Part shown: positions 1 through 9,537 of the stretch, piece by piece
How the letters are laid out: each line of letters starts with the position of its first letter
Numbering within the stretch: position 1 is the first letter of the stretch
From: Serpens gallinarum
GTDB taxonomy: Bacteria; Pseudomonadota; Gammaproteobacteria; Pseudomonadales; Pseudomonadaceae
DNA: 64,000 nt
Assembly (NCBI RefSeq): GCF_014836765.1
Contig: NZ_JACSQG010000005.1
Span: 124,001-188,000, forward strand
Reading direction: 5' to 3'
Notes under the pieces: model-generated
Told to the model about the DNA's origin: nothing
Databases searched by the model: none
What the model saw: only the letters and a program-made list of their open reading frames with translations
Translations under genes and position numbers: made by a program

Positions 1-386
1 TTTTCTTCGAGGCGGCCTATATCGCCGAAGTGGTGCGCGGTGGCCTGCAAGCGATTCCTCGCGGCCAATACGAAGCGGCTGCGGCCATGGGGCTCGGTTA
101 CTGGCGCAGCATGCTGCTGGTGATTCTGCCCCAGGCGCTCAAATTGGTGATTCCCGGCATCGTCAACACCTTCATTGCGCTGTTCAAGGACACCAGTCTG
201 GTGATCATCATTGGCCTGTTCGACTTCCTCAACAGCATCAAGCGCGCCACCGCCGACCCGGCCTGGCTCGGCATGTCCACCGAGGGCTATGTATTTGCCG
301 CGGCGGTTTACTGGATCTTCTGTTTCGCCATGTCCCGCTACTCCATGCACTTGGAGCGCAAGCTGGACACCGGCCTAAAGCACTAA
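1..386 (+). CDS. aapM: Amino-acid ABC transporter permease, C-terminal part (AapM-like)
   Basis: This is the last ~128 codons of a gene that begins before the window; the reading frame is open from base 3. It is an inner-membrane permease of the polar amino-acid uptake family. The visible part carries the cytoplasmic EAA-type loop (EAAAAMG, followed by [11 protein letters not shown]), which docks onto the ATPase, and the last membrane spans. The ATPase gene aapP starts 15 bp after the stop, so both belong to one operon, expected to be aapJQMP with J and Q to the left. The family call is secure; the exact substrate range (general L-amino acids) is inferred from the AapP partner. Confidence 0.9.
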   Translation, partial: FFEAAYIAEVVRGGLQAIPRGQYEAAAAMGLGYWRSMLLVILPQALKLVIPGIVNTFIALFKDTSLVIIIGLFDFLNSIKRATADPAWLGMSTEGYVFAAAVYWIFCFAMSRYSMHLERKLDTGLKH

Positions 387-401
387 GGGGAGCGAACACT
401 C

Positions 402-1169
402 ATGGCTGAAGCAATCAGACAACCCGCACAGAGCGAACACCCGATGATCGAGATGATCGAGGTGAACAAATGGTACGGGCAGTTTCATGTGCTCAAGGAC
501 ATCAACCTGAAGGTGAAAGCTGGTGAACGGATAGTCATCTGCGGCCCGTCCGGTTCGGGCAAGTCGACGACCATCCGTTGCATCAACCGGTTGGAAGAGC
601 ACCAGAAGGGGCAGATCATTGTTGATGGCGTCGAGCTGACCAGCGATCTCAAGCAAATCGAGTCGATTCGCAGCGAAGTGGGCATGGTCTTCCAGCACTT
701 CAACCTGTTTCCGCACCTCACCGTCTTGCAGAACTGCACGCTGGCGCCGATGTGGGTGCGCAAGCTGTCCAAGCGCCAGGCCGAGGAAATCGCCATGGAT
801 TACCTGGAGAAGGTGCGCATTCCCGAGCAGGCCGACAAGTATCCGGGTCAGCTGTCCGGCGGCCAGCAGCAGCGCGTGGCGATCGCCCGGGCGCTGTGCA
901 TGAAGCCAAAGATCATGCTGTTCGACGAACCCACCTCAGCGCTCGACCCGGAAATGGTCAAGGAGGTACTCGACACCATGATCCGCCTGGCTCAAAGCGG
1001 CATGACCATGCTTTGCGTCTCCCACGAAATGGGCTTTGCGCGCACCGTGGCCGACCGGGTGATCTTCATGGACAAGGGTGAGATCGTCGAACAGGCCGAC
1101 CCGGAAACCTTTTTCAATCATCCGCAGAACGAACGGACCAAGTTGTTTCTGAGCCAGATTCTGCATTAA
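402..1169 (+). CDS. aapP: Amino-acid ABC transporter ATP-binding protein
   Basis: A 255-residue ABC ATPase that powers the AapQM permease in uptake of polar amino acids. It has Walker A (GPSGSGKST, about residues 48-56), the Q-loop region ([12 protein letters not shown]), the ABC signature LSGGQQQR, Walker B ending in LFDEP, and the switch histidine in CVSHEMGF. The length and the [10 protein letters not shown] stretch are typical of the GlnQ/AapP subfamily. It follows aapM with 15 bp between them, with a GGGGAG ribosome site before the ATG. It is the last gene of the transporter operon. Confidence 0.95.
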   Translation: MAEAIRQPAQSEHPMIEMIEVNKWYGQFHVLKDINLKVKAGERIVICGPSGSGKSTTIRCINRLEEHQKGQIIVDGVELTSDLKQIESIRSEVGMVFQHFNLFPHLTVLQNCTLAPMWVRKLSKRQAEEIAMDYLEKVRIPEQADKYPGQLSGGQQQRVAIARALCMKPKIMLFDEPTSALDPEMVKEVLDTMIRLAQSGMTMLCVSHEMGFARTVADRVIFMDKGEIVEQADPETFFNHPQNERTKLFLSQILH

Positions 1170-1258
1170 GCCAGTGCGGGCGCTTGTGGTGTGCCCCATA
1201 AGCGTCCGGCTAAAAGCCTGGGTTAAACTCCGCGCTTCTTTCCAACGCCTGCTTGCTC

Positions 1259-1534
1259 ATGACCCACGCCGAAGCCAAACCCTGGTTCGTCTACCTGGTG
1301 CGCGCCGCCAACAATGCCCTGTACTGCGGCATCAGCGACGATCCGCAACGGCGCTTCGCCGCGCACCAACGTGGTAAGGGCGCGCGCTTTTTCCATTCCA
1401 GCCCCGCGCAGGCGCTGGTGTATGTCGAGGCGTGCATCGATAAAAGTGCGGCGCTCAAGCGCGAGCGGGCCATCAAGGCGCTGAAGAAACCCGCTAAAGA
1501 AGCGCTGCTTACGCAAGCCGCTCACAACCTATAG
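1259..1534 (+). CDS. GIY-YIG nuclease family protein
   Basis: A 91-residue single-domain protein of the UPF0213/YhbQ type of GIY-YIG proteins. The core runs from [17 protein letters not shown] (the GIY and YIG equivalents, here VYL and YCG) through the conserved arginine in DPQRRFAAH to ALVYVE and the KRERAIK helix. The ATG at 1259 gives the usual family start; a TTG two codons earlier is also possible. Family members are small nucleases implicated in DNA damage handling, but the role here is not shown by context. It stands alone between aapP and yejK. Confidence 0.85.
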   Translation: MTHAEAKPWFVYLVRAANNALYCGISDDPQRRFAAHQRGKGARFFHSSPAQALVYVEACIDKSAALKRERAIKALKKPAKEALLTQAAHNL

Positions 1535-1620
1535 AGCTGGTTGGCTGCACGGCGGACACGCCGCCCTACGACGAACGTACCGCTTTCGCCCCTAAAAACC
1601 GTGCTCTGGTAAGACTCGGC

Positions 1621-2628
1621 TTATCCCTGATTACGCTTGAGCTGATCCTTCAGTTGCGTGGGTAGCTGGCGAATGATCAGCATGTCGCGGGCCTCGTCGT
1701 ATTCGACCTTGGACCCTAACAGGTGCGCCTCGAAGCTGATGGACAGCCCCTCGCCGCGGCCGGTGAAGCGGCGAAACTGATTGAGGGTGCGCTTGTCCGG
1801 CGGAATTTCCGGCGACAGGCCGTAATCCTTGTTGCGGATATGGTCATAAAAGGCGCGCGGCCGTTCTTCGTCGATCACCTCGGAGAGATCCTCTAGAGTC
1901 ATCGGCTCGCCGCGCTTGGCTTGGCTGGTGGCATAGCCGACCAGCGCGCTGGTTTTTTCCCGGGCCTGCTCTTCGGGCAGGTCCTCACTCTCGACAAAAT
2001 CGCTGAACGCCTTGAGCAGCGTGCGCGTTTCGCTCGGCGCATCGACGCCTTCCTGGCAGCCGATGAAGTCGCGGAAGTACTCGGATACCTTCTTACCGTT
2101 CTTGCCCTTGATAAAGGAGATGTACTGCTTGGAGTTCTGGTTGTGCTGCCACTCGGAAATATTGATCCGCGCCGCCAGGTGCAGTTGGCCAAGGTCCAGG
2201 TGCTTGGCCGGGGTGACATCCAGCGTGTCGGTCACCGCCACACCTTCGCTGTGGTGCAACAGGGCAATGGCCAGGTAGTCAGTCATACCTTGCTGGTAAT
2301 GCGCGAACAGCACATGCCCGCCGGTGGACAGGTTGGACTCCTCCATCAACTTCTGCAGATGCTCCACGGCTTCGCGGCTGAAGGCGGTGAAGTCGCGGTT
2401 GCCGTCCAGGTAATCCTTCAGCCAGCCGCTGAACGGATAGGCGCCGGACTCCTCGTGAAACAGGCCCCAGGCCTTGCCTTGCTTGGCGTTGTAACTCTCG
2501 TTGAGATCGGCCAGCAGGTTCTCCATGGCCTGGGATTCGCCCAATGCGGAATCGCGGGCATGCAGCATGGCGGGCGTGCCGTCGGGTTTCTTCTCGATCA
2601 GGTGAACGATGCAATGACGAATCGGCAT
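1621..2628 (-). CDS. yejK: Nucleoid-associated protein YejK (NdpA family)
   Basis: A 335-residue cytoplasmic protein of the YejK/NdpA nucleoid-associated family, which binds the nucleoid and, in E. coli, interacts with topoisomerase IV. It begins with the family's characteristic [17 protein letters not shown] and keeps the conserved stretch [20 protein letters not shown] in the middle. The length fits the family. The gene is monocistronic; a hairpin at 2694-2730 separates it from the gene upstream. Confidence 0.93.
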   Translation of the reverse strand: MPIRHCIVHLIEKKPDGTPAMLHARDSALGESQAMENLLADLNESYNAKQGKAWGLFHEESGAYPFSGWLKDYLDGNRDFTAFSREAVEHLQKLMEESNLSTGGHVLFAHYQQGMTDYLAIALLHHSEGVAVTDTLDVTPAKHLDLGQLHLAARINISEWQHNQNSKQYISFIKGKNGKKVSEYFRDFIGCQEGVDAPSETRTLLKAFSDFVESEDLPEEQAREKTSALVGYATSQAKRGEPMTLEDLSEVIDEERPRAFYDHIRNKDYGLSPEIPPDKRTLNQFRRFTGRGEGLSISFEAHLLGSKVEYDEARDMLIIRQLPTQLKDQLKRNQG

Positions 2629-2693
2629 GGTGGTCTCGGCAGTAAAACGAATGGGCGCTAGTTTACGCCAGCGAGGCGAGCAGAGGCGGGTGC

Positions 2694-2730
2694 GTTTGAT
2701 GGTCCCGCGCTCCGCGTGGGGCCATCAAAC
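2694..2730 (-). terminator. Inverted repeat between the TAXI gene and yejK
   Basis: GTTTGATGG pairs with CCATCAAAC, and the inner bases (tcccgc / gcgtggg) extend the stem with mismatches. There is no T-run, so intrinsic termination is possible but not certain. It lies just after the stop of the TAXI-type gene. Confidence 0.4.
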
Positions 2731-2741
2731 CAATCACTGCA

Positions 2742-4073
2742 CTACGCAACTTTTGCAACGCCGCGCTCCACCTTCTGCTGCGCCAGCAGTCGCTTGATCA
2801 TGTAGCGCACATGCACATGCAGGTCGTACAGCTCGCCGGAGTAGGAGAGCGGTACCTCCACCTTGGCCAGTTCGTCTTCCAATTGCACCAGGCGGGCGAT
2901 TTCTGCGGCCGGATCCTGCAATTTGCCCAGGTACAGCTGACGATCGATATCCCGTAGGTGCTTGTACCAGCGATAGATGCGAGAGCGAATACGCCAGCGG
3001 TACAGCGGGCCGACCACCTTGAACAGTGGGAACAGCAGCACCAGCAGCGGAATGGCGAGAATGATGTAGCGGTCGGCCAGCGAGGCGATGCGGAACGGCA
3101 GGTAGCGCTGCAGGATCGGCAGGCCGTTACGGTAGAAGTAGTCAGCCTCGTCGAGGCTGGCCAGGTTGGACGAGGAGACGGCCGGGAACTGCCCGGCGGC
3201 ATCCAGCAGGTTGCCGTCCTTGAGTACTTCACGGGCAGCGGCCAGAAGCAGCGGAGTCAGCGAGCTATGGAAGTTCTCGTTGGCCACCAGAGTCGCCAGC
3301 GCGGCGATGGTGTCCATGTCATGGGCCGGCACATTGCGGGCCAGATTGAGCATGCCTTCGCCAACGTCGACACGGGCCAGATAGGGCAGGCGTGCCTGAT
3401 AGGCGGCGCTGCGGCGCAGGTCAAGCAGTTGCAGGTCGGGATTGGCGGCCAGGCGCTGGACCAGCGCGTTTTCCGCGGGACCGATGAAGAAGGCTGCATC
3501 CAGCTCGCCGTCGGCCAGCGCCTTGGCGGCGCGCCCGCCGCCGATTTGCTGCCACTTATCCGGTAGGGAACGCGGATCCATCCCGTTGACCTCCAGCAGC
3601 GGTAGGGTCAGCGACTGCGTACCGCTGTCGGCCGAGCCGATGGCCACGCGCAGCGACTGAAGGTCGGCGAGGCGTTTGAAGGCCACGTCCTGGCGGGCGA
3701 ACAGCCAGACCGGCTCCTGGTACATCACGCCCAGGCCGAACAGGTGGGCGCGCTCTGTGGCGTCCAGATTAAGTTCCTGCCCGCTTTGCACCAGCGCCAG
3801 TTCCACTTCGCCGGCTTGCAGTTTAGCCAGGTTGTCCAGCGAGCCGGCGCTGGGCACCAGTTCCAGGGTGAAGCCTTCCCGGGCCAGCTCGGTCTGCAGC
3901 TTCACGCCAAACGCGTGGTAACCGCCATTCGGCCCGCCAGTGGCCAGCCGCGCGGACATTGGCGGCGGCGGGGCGACGAAATAAAACAGTGCACCGACCA
4001 GCGCGGCCAGTACCGGCACGATCCACAGATTGGCCAGCAACATGATTTTCAGATCGTTGAAAATGCGGCGCAT
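2742..4073 (-). CDS. TAXI-family TRAP solute-binding protein with C-terminal membrane anchor
   Basis: A 443-residue membrane-anchored periplasmic binding protein of the TAXI type. Residues about 1-35 form an N-terminal hydrophobic segment after MRRIFNDLKI. The binding domain follows, with TGGPNGGYHAFG near the start and GSADSGTQ in the middle, both typical of TAXI proteins. A second hydrophobic stretch (IILAIPLLVLLFPLFKVV) lies about 100 residues from the end and is followed by a basic, helical cytoplasmic tail. The ATG at 4073 was chosen because the longer frame has no signal-like start. No TRAP permease gene is adjacent, so the partner and substrate are unknown. Similar orphan proteins occur in pseudomonads. 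Confidence 0.8.
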   Translation of the reverse strand: MRRIFNDLKIMLLANLWIVPVLAALVGALFYFVAPPPPMSARLATGGPNGGYHAFGVKLQTELAREGFTLELVPSAGSLDNLAKLQAGEVELALVQSGQELNLDATERAHLFGLGVMYQEPVWLFARQDVAFKRLADLQSLRVAIGSADSGTQSLTLPLLEVNGMDPRSLPDKWQQIGGGRAAKALADGELDAAFFIGPAENALVQRLAANPDLQLLDLRRSAAYQARLPYLARVDVGEGMLNLARNVPAHDMDTIAALATLVANENFHSSLTPLLLAAAREVLKDGNLLDAAGQFPAVSSSNLASLDEADYFYRNGLPILQRYLPFRIASLADRYIILAIPLLVLLFPLFKVVGPLYRWRIRSRIYRWYKHLRDIDRQLYLGKLQDPAAEIARLVQLEDELAKVEVPLSYSGELYDLHVHVRYMIKRLLAQQKVERGVAKVA

Positions 4074-4191
4074 GCGAGTCCCTTTGGGCAGAATGTCAGG
4101 CGCTGATGGTAGCAAGTCCCCGCAGTTGCCAGGCAGCGCTGCGTCGCCCAAGCTGGCGCGGTTTCCTTGGATTGTGAAAGCGATGTTTCCG

Positions 4192-5412
4192 ATGCGTATC
4201 CTGCACACCTCCGACTGGCACCTTGGCCAGCATTTCATGGGCAAGACCCGTCAGGCCGAGCACCGGGCCTTCTGCGCCTGGCTGATCGCCCAGGTGCGCG
4301 AACAGGCGGTGGACGCGGTGTTGATTGCCGGCGATGTGTTCGACAACGGTGCGCCGCCCAGCTATGCCCGCGAACAGTACAACCAGTTTATCGTCGAGCT
4401 GCGCGACACCGGCGCCGAGCTGGTGGTGCTCGGCGGCAACCACGACTCGGTGGCCATGCTCGGCGAGTCGCGCAGCTTGCTGGCCTGTCTGGGCTGCCAT
4501 GTGGTGCCAGCCGTTGGCGTTGAACCGGCCGAGCAGCTGCTGGTGTTGCACCGCCGTGATGGCGCGCCCGGCGCGGTCCTCTGCGCGATTCCCTTTATCC
4601 GTCCGCGCGACGTGCTACGCAGCGAGGCGGGGCAGAGTGCCGCTGACAAGCAAATGTCGTTGCAGAACGCCATTCACGCCCATTACCAGCAACTATTCAC
4701 GCTGGCGGAAACTAAGCGCGATGAGCTTGGCGGCGGCCTGCCGATCATCGCCACCGGGCACCTGACCACCGTCGGCGCAAGCGCCAGCGAATCGGTACGC
4801 GAGATCTACGTCGGTGCGCTGGAAGCCTTTCCCACCAACGCCTTTCCGCCCGCCGCCTACATCGCCCTCGGCCATATTCATCGCCCGCAAAAGGTCGGCG
4901 GTCTGGAGCACATCCGCTACAGCGGTTCGCCGATCGCGCTGAGCTTCGATGAGGCGAGGCAGGACAAGCAGGTGCTATTGGTCGACCTGGACGCACAGGG
5001 GCTGCAAACCGTGACGCCGCTGAGCGTGCCGTGCTTCCAGCCGATGTCCAGTCTGCGCGGTTCGCTGGCCGAGCTGGAAACGGCCATTACCGAGGCTGCT
5101 CGCTCGGGCAGCGCCGAACGCCCGGTCTGGCTGGACATCCAAGTCACCACGGATGATTACCTGAGCGACCTGCAAGCGCGCATCAGCGCGCTCTGTGCCG
5201 AGTGGCCGGTGGAAGTGCTGCGCATCCGCCGCGAGCGCGGCAACGCTGCGGCCAGGCTGCAGAACGAGGCGCGGGAAACCCTGGATGAGCTGAATCCCGC
5301 CGAGGTCTTCGATCGCCGTCTGGTCGTCGAGGAGTTGGACGAGGCGCTGCAGCATCAGTTGCGCGAGTTGCATCGTCAGGTGCTTGGGGAACTGCAGGAG
5401 AGTCAGGCATGA
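4192..5412 (+). CDS. sbcD: Exonuclease subunit SbcD
   Basis: A 406-residue metallophosphoesterase subunit of the SbcCD (Mre11-Rad50 type) nuclease, which cuts hairpins and processes DNA ends. The metal-binding motifs are all present: DWHLGQ at the start, GDVFDNG, GGNHDS, ATGHLT and GHIHRPQ. The ATG at 4192 gives MRILHTSDWHLG, the canonical family start; an ATG three codons earlier is possible. Its stop overlaps the start of sbcC (ATGA), which indicates translational coupling. It is divergent from the TAXI gene. Confidence 0.96.
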   Translation: MRILHTSDWHLGQHFMGKTRQAEHRAFCAWLIAQVREQAVDAVLIAGDVFDNGAPPSYAREQYNQFIVELRDTGAELVVLGGNHDSVAMLGESRSLLACLGCHVVPAVGVEPAEQLLVLHRRDGAPGAVLCAIPFIRPRDVLRSEAGQSAADKQMSLQNAIHAHYQQLFTLAETKRDELGGGLPIIATGHLTTVGASASESVREIYVGALEAFPTNAFPPAAYIALGHIHRPQKVGGLEHIRYSGSPIALSFDEARQDKQVLLVDLDAQGLQTVTPLSVPCFQPMSSLRGSLAELETAITEAARSGSAERPVWLDIQVTTDDYLSDLQARISALCAEWPVEVLRIRRERGNAAARLQNEARETLDELNPAEVFDRRLVVEELDEALQHQLRELHRQVLGELQESQA

Positions 5413-8400
5413 AAATCCTCACGCTGCGCCTCAAAAACCTCAATTCGCTGAAGGGTGAATGGAAGATCGACTTCACCGCCGAGCCGTTTCGCGACACGGG
5501 GTTGTTCGCCATCACTGGCCCCACCGGCGCCGGCAAGACCACCTTGCTGGATGCCATCTGCCTGGCGCTGTATCACCGCACGCCGCGCATGGACAGCCCG
5601 TCCGCCAGCGGCAACGAATTAATGACCCGGCACACCGCCGACTGCCTGGCCGAAGTCGAGTTTGAAGTGCGAGGCCAGGCTTATCGCGCCTTCTGGAGCC
5701 AGCGGCGCGCTCGCGACAAGGCCGATGGGGCGCTGCAGGCGCCCAAGGTGGAGCTGGCCAGGATCGATGGTGAGCTTCTCGCCGAGCAGACGCGAGAAAA
5801 ACTGCGCCTCACGGAGGAACTCACCGGACTGGATTTTGCGCGCTTTACAAAATCCATGCTGTTGGCCCAGGGTGGCTTCGCCGCGTTTCTTAATGCTAAG
5901 GCCTCCGAGCGCGCCGAATTGCTAGAGCAACTCACTGGCACCGAGATTTACGGGCAGATTTCCCAGCGCGTGTACGAACGGCACAGCGAGGTGAAAAATG
6001 CATTGGGCCAGCTGCGTGCCCGCGCCGCCGGCGTCGAGCTGATGGACGAAGAACAACGCGCCGCCTTGCTGGACGAGGCCGAGCATCTGCAGCAAGAAGA
6101 CACGCGTTTGCATGAACTGACAGAAGAGCTGCAGCGCCAACGGCAATGGCATGACGATCTCAACAAGGCCCAGGCCCGACAGCAGCAGGCTTTGCTGAGT
6201 CATCAACAGGCTGAGGCCTCGCTGCAGGCAGCACAGCCGGATCTGGCACGCCTGGCTGCCAGTGAGCCGGCGGCCGCACTGCAAGCGCCACATCGCGACT
6301 GGCAACTGGCGCGCCAGGCGGTTGCGCACAGTGAGCAGCGTCTGCAACAGTTGCAGCATGAACAGCAGCAGGTCCTGCAACAGGTAAGCGACTGTTTGTG
6401 GCAAGGCCGACATTGGAGTCGCCATCTGCTCGAAGAACGGCAACTGGATTACCAACAGCTCGAAGACCAATTACAGCGTGTGGACGCCGCACTGGCCGCC
6501 ACGTCCGAGCACAGTCGTTTGGGTGAGCTGATCGTGCATTGGCGCGCCCGGCTTGGAGAGCGTCAACGGCTCGCGGCGGAAGATCGAGAACTGCTTGAGC
6601 GTCGCCAACGACTTGAGGCCCACGCGCAGAACCTGCGTCAACGCCGGGATGAACAGCAGAAGCGTTTAGCCGCCCAGCAACAGCGCTTGAATGACGGACA
6701 GCTCGCTGAGCAACAGCAACGCCAGCAACTCGACCAGCTGCTGGATGGGCGCAGTGAAGCCGAGCTGCGCGAGCATTGGCAAACCTTGCAACGCCAGGCT
6801 GGCTTGTTGGAGCAGTTGCGCCAGTTGGAGGGCACCCGGCAGCAACGACTGGAGCAGCAGGCGCGCCTTGCCTCCTTGCTGGACGAGGTGCGTGTCCAGC
6901 AAGGAGGCAAGGCGCGAGAGGTTGAGGCGCAGCGCGCACGCTATCGAGAACTTAAACAAGGCGTTGTCGATCAGGAAAGATTGCTCGAACAGGAGCAGCG
7001 CATTCACAAGCTGGAAGCCCTGCGGGCTCAGCTGCAGGATGGCGAAGCCTGCCCGTTGTGCGGCTCCCATGAGCACCCGGCGATTGCCGCCTATCAGGCT
7101 CTGGATGTCTCCGCCACTGTGCATGCGCTGACGGCGAAAAAAGCCGACCTGAGCCAGGTGGAAGAACGAGGGCAGGCACTGGCGGCCGAGCTGGCGGCGC
7201 TGGGTGAGCGCGTGCGCTTGCTGGAGCAGCAGCATCAGGAGGGCGAGCAGGAGCTGAAGCGCCAGGTCGAGCATTGGCAACAGCTCACGGTACGATTCGG
7301 CACCGCGTTGTCTGACGGTGCTGCTCTGGACGCTTGCGAGCAACAACACACGCAGCAACTCTCGGTTGTCGAAACCAGCCTGCAGCGCTTCGACCAGCTC
7401 AAGGCTGACCACGACGAGATCATCCGCAACCTGCAGCACGTGCATACGACCTGCGCCGACCTGCAGCAGACGCTGCAATTAGCCGAGCAGCAGTTGCAGC
7501 ACACTGCCCAGCAGGACAGCGACATCGCCGAACGCCATGCTGTTTTGAGTCAGCATCGGGTTGAGTTGGATCAGCAGCTATTAAAGGAGATGGACGGCTT
7601 CGCTGACAGGCTGCCAGCCGATGGCGATGCCTGGCTGCGGGCGCGGGAAGCCGAATGGCAGCACTGGCAGCAGGCCCAGAATTTGCGCCAGCAACTGCAC
7701 CAGCAGGAGCGGGATATCCAGCACGCGGTTCAGGGGGCGCAGCAGAAGGTGGAGCTGTGGCAACAGCGTTGGTTTGCCTCGGCGCTGTCCGCAAATGCAG
7801 CGCAAACCTCGGTGCCGACGGCCGAGATGAGCCCGCTCAAGGCTTTGGAACAGGCTGAAGCGCAACTGACGCGTGGCAGCAGTCGCCACGAGCAACTTCA
7901 CGGCATGCAACAGGCGCTGGAACGGCAACTGGAACATGAACGACAGCAGTTGAAGGAGCGACAAACCCTCTGGGGTAACGCGTTAATCGCCAGTCCCTTC
8001 GACGACGAGGCCGCTTTCCAGGCTGCCTTGCTCGACGCACCGCAGCGTGAGGCCTTGCAGGCGCAAAAAGAACAGCTGAGCCAGGCGCTGACCGCCGCCC
8101 GTGCCTTTCTGCAGGAGGCCGAACGGCAACTGGTCGAGCTGCAGGCCCACCCGGTTGGCGGGCTGGAGCGCGAAGTGCTGGAAGAGCAACTGCAGCAGCT
8201 CGCAAGTGAGCTCAAAGCGCTGAGTCAGCGCCAGGGTGAAATCCGTGCCCAGCTGTCTGCCGATGAACAGCGTCGGCAGAGTCAGCAGTCGCTGTTCGCC
8301 GAAATCGATAAGCAGCAGGGCGAATATGATTTGTGGCAACACCTCAACAGCCTGATTGGCGCGGCAGATGGGGCCAAGTACCGCAAGTTCGCCCAGGGGC

Positions 8401-8840
8401 TAACCCTGGATCATCTGGTCTATTTGGCCAACCAGCAGCTTGCTCGTTTGCATGGTCGTTACCAACTGGCGCGGCGCAGCAGCGGCGAACTGGAGCTGGA
8501 AGTCATCGACACCTGGCAGGGCGACGTGGCCCGCGACTGCAAGACCCTCTCCGGTGGCGAGAGCTTCCTGGTCAGCTTGGCATTGGCCCTGGCGCTATCG
8601 GACCTGGTTAGCCACTCGACCAGCATCGACTCGCTGTTCCTCGACGAGGGCTTCGGCACCCTGGATGGCGAGACGCTGGAAATCGCGCTCGATGCCCTGG
8701 ACAGCCTCAACGCCAGCGGCAAGATGATTGGTGTGATCAGCCATGTGGAGGCGCTCAAGGAGCGGATTCCAGTGCAGCTCAAAGTCAGCAAGGGTGTCGG
8801 TCTGGGCTACAGCAGCCTGGAGCGTCAGTTCGCCGTTTAG
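5409..8840 (+). CDS. sbcC: Exonuclease subunit SbcC
   Basis: A 1143-residue SMC-like ATPase, partner of SbcD. Walker A is GPTGAGKTT at about 37-45. Two long glutamine-rich coiled-coil arms flank a zinc hook, CPLC, at about 548-551. The ABC signature LSGGESF is near residue 1047, followed by Walker B (LFLDEGFGTLD). This order is the family hallmark. The start overlaps sbcD by 4 bp. It is the last gene of the pair, and no other gene follows before the tRNA cluster. Confidence 0.96.
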   Translation: MKILTLRLKNLNSLKGEWKIDFTAEPFRDTGLFAITGPTGAGKTTLLDAICLALYHRTPRMDSPSASGNELMTRHTADCLAEVEFEVRGQAYRAFWSQRRARDKADGALQAPKVELARIDGELLAEQTREKLRLTEELTGLDFARFTKSMLLAQGGFAAFLNAKASERAELLEQLTGTEIYGQISQRVYERHSEVKNALGQLRARAAGVELMDEEQRAALLDEAEHLQQEDTRLHELTEELQRQRQWHDDLNKAQARQQQALLSHQQAEASLQAAQPDLARLAASEPAAALQAPHRDWQLARQAVAHSEQRLQQLQHEQQQVLQQVSDCLWQGRHWSRHLLEERQLDYQQLEDQLQRVDAALAATSEHSRLGELIVHWRARLGERQRLAAEDRELLERRQRLEAHAQNLRQRRDEQQKRLAAQQQRLNDGQLAEQQQRQQLDQLLDGRSEAELREHWQTLQRQAGLLEQLRQLEGTRQQRLEQQARLASLLDEVRVQQGGKAREVEAQRARYRELKQGVVDQERLLEQEQRIHKLEALRAQLQDGEACPLCGSHEHPAIAAYQALDVSATVHALTAKKADLSQVEERGQALAAELAALGERVRLLEQQHQEGEQELKRQVEHWQQLTVRFGTALSDGAALDACEQQHTQQLSVVETSLQRFDQLKADHDEIIRNLQHVHTTCADLQQTLQLAEQQLQHTAQQDSDIAERHAVLSQHRVELDQQLLKEMDGFADRLPADGDAWLRAREAEWQHWQQAQNLRQQLHQQERDIQHAVQGAQQKVELWQQRWFASALSANAAQTSVPTAEMSPLKALEQAEAQLTRGSSRHEQLHGMQQALERQLEHERQQLKERQTLWGNALIASPFDDEAAFQAALLDAPQREALQAQKEQLSQALTAARAFLQEAERQLVELQAHPVGGLEREVLEEQLQQLASELKALSQRQGEIRAQLSADEQRRQSQQSLFAEIDKQQGEYDLWQHLNSLIGAADGAKYRKFAQGLTLDHLVYLANQQLARLHGRYQLARRSSGELELEVIDTWQGDVARDCKTLSGGESFLVSLALALALSDLVSHSTSIDSLFLDEGFGTLDGETLEIALDALDSLNASGKMIGVISHVEALKERIPVQLKVSKGVGLGYSSLERQFAV

Positions 8841-8950
8841 TCCCTGTCCTCTCGGGTGGGCGCAGCCTTTGCGCCGGGCCTCATCGGCTAAGCCCTTGAG
8901 CGGGCGAGGAATTTTTTTGGGCGGAAGGGTAAAAAAAGCAAAATTGGTGG

Positions 8951-8978
8951 TTGACAGGGGGTCGTATATCCGTAGAAT
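8951..8978 (+). promoter_or_regulatory. Sigma-70 promoter of the tRNA cluster
   Basis: TTGACA (8951-8956), a 16-bp spacer and TAGAAT (8973-8978) are followed by a G+C-rich stretch (accgcgcc). This discriminator is typical of stable-RNA promoters under stringent control. The first tRNA begins 62 bp downstream. Confidence 0.8.
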
Positions 8979-9039
8979 ACCGCGCCATCGCAACGGGGTT
9001 TCTGGTCAGGCCAGACGTTGAGATTTGGAAGGTAAAAGT

Positions 9040-9115
9040 TCCGCGATAGCTCAGTCGGTAGAGCAAATGACTGTTAATCATTGGGTCCCTGGTTCGAGTC
9101 CAGGTCGCGGAGCCA
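9040..9115 (+). tRNA. tRNA-Asn (GTT)
   Basis: A 76-base cloverleaf with acceptor pairing TCCGCGA/TCGCGGA, D-arm AGCTCAGTCGGTAGAGC, anticodon GTT in CTGTTAA, T-arm GGTTCGAGTCC and encoded CCA. It is the first of three tRNAs in one transcript. Confidence 0.98.
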
Positions 9116-9124
9116 GCTTCCACT

Positions 9125-9201
9125 CGGGGTATAGCGCAGCCCGGTAGCGCGCCTGCTTTGGGAGCAGGATGTCGGGAGTTCGAATCCCCCTACCCCGACC
9201 A
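9125..9201 (+). tRNA. tRNA-Pro (TGG)
   Basis: A 77-base cloverleaf with acceptor CGGGGTA/TACCCCG, anticodon TGG in TTTGGGA, T-arm AGTTCGAATCC and encoded CCA. It is second in the cluster, 9 bp after tRNA-Asn. Confidence 0.97.
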
Positions 9202-9206
9202 GTTTT

Positions 9207-9281
9207 GGGTCGTTAGCTCAGTGGTAGAGCAGTTGGCTTTTAACCAATTGGTCGTAGGTTCGACCCCTACACGACCCACCA
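9207..9281 (+). tRNA. tRNA-Lys (TTT)
   Basis: A 75-base cloverleaf with acceptor GGGTCGT/ACGACCC, anticodon TTT in CTTTTAA, T-arm GGTTCGACCCC and encoded CCA. It is the last tRNA of the cluster and is followed directly by a terminator. Confidence 0.98.
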
Positions 9282-9284
9282 TAT

Positions 9285-9323
9285 AAAACGGGAAGGTTCC
9301 TTGTGGACCTTCCCGTTTTTTAT
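9285..9323 (+). terminator. Rho-independent terminator of the tRNA cluster
   Basis: A 13-bp stem (AAAACGGGAAGGT with ACCTTCCCGTTTT) is extended by a few bases around a single bulge and followed by a T-run. Confidence 0.93.
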
Positions 9324-9363
9324 TTCCTTCGATTTGATTGGATCGTTGCTAAACGGCCGCTGT

Positions 9364-9507
9364 TGTAGGGGCGAATTCATTCGCCTGGCGTCCAGGGGGG
9401 GCGACACACTGAAGACGCGACGAACTGCGGGGGGCGATACGCTGGTGTTTGTCGCAGCAGATGCGCGGGTTGAGAGTCATGTGTCGCGCGATGAATTTGC
9501 CCCTACA
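9364..9507. repeat. Inverted-repeat element (MITE/REP-pair-like)
   Basis: TGTAGGGGCGAATTCAT at 9364-9380 faces ATGAATTTGCCCCTACA at 9491-9507, with one mismatch over 17 bp. An inner pair, GCGACACA (9401-9408) and TGTGTCGC (9479-9486), is nested within. The ~144-bp element carries no convincing gene. Similar termini are common between pseudomonad genes. Confidence 0.6.
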
Positions 9508-9537
9508 GCACGCCGCACAGCAAACCTGTCAGACTGA

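Noticed and set aside
9301-9537. A 78-codon frame after the tRNA-Lys gene.
   Set aside because: It starts inside the terminator and crosses the inverted-repeat element; no ribosome site or family.
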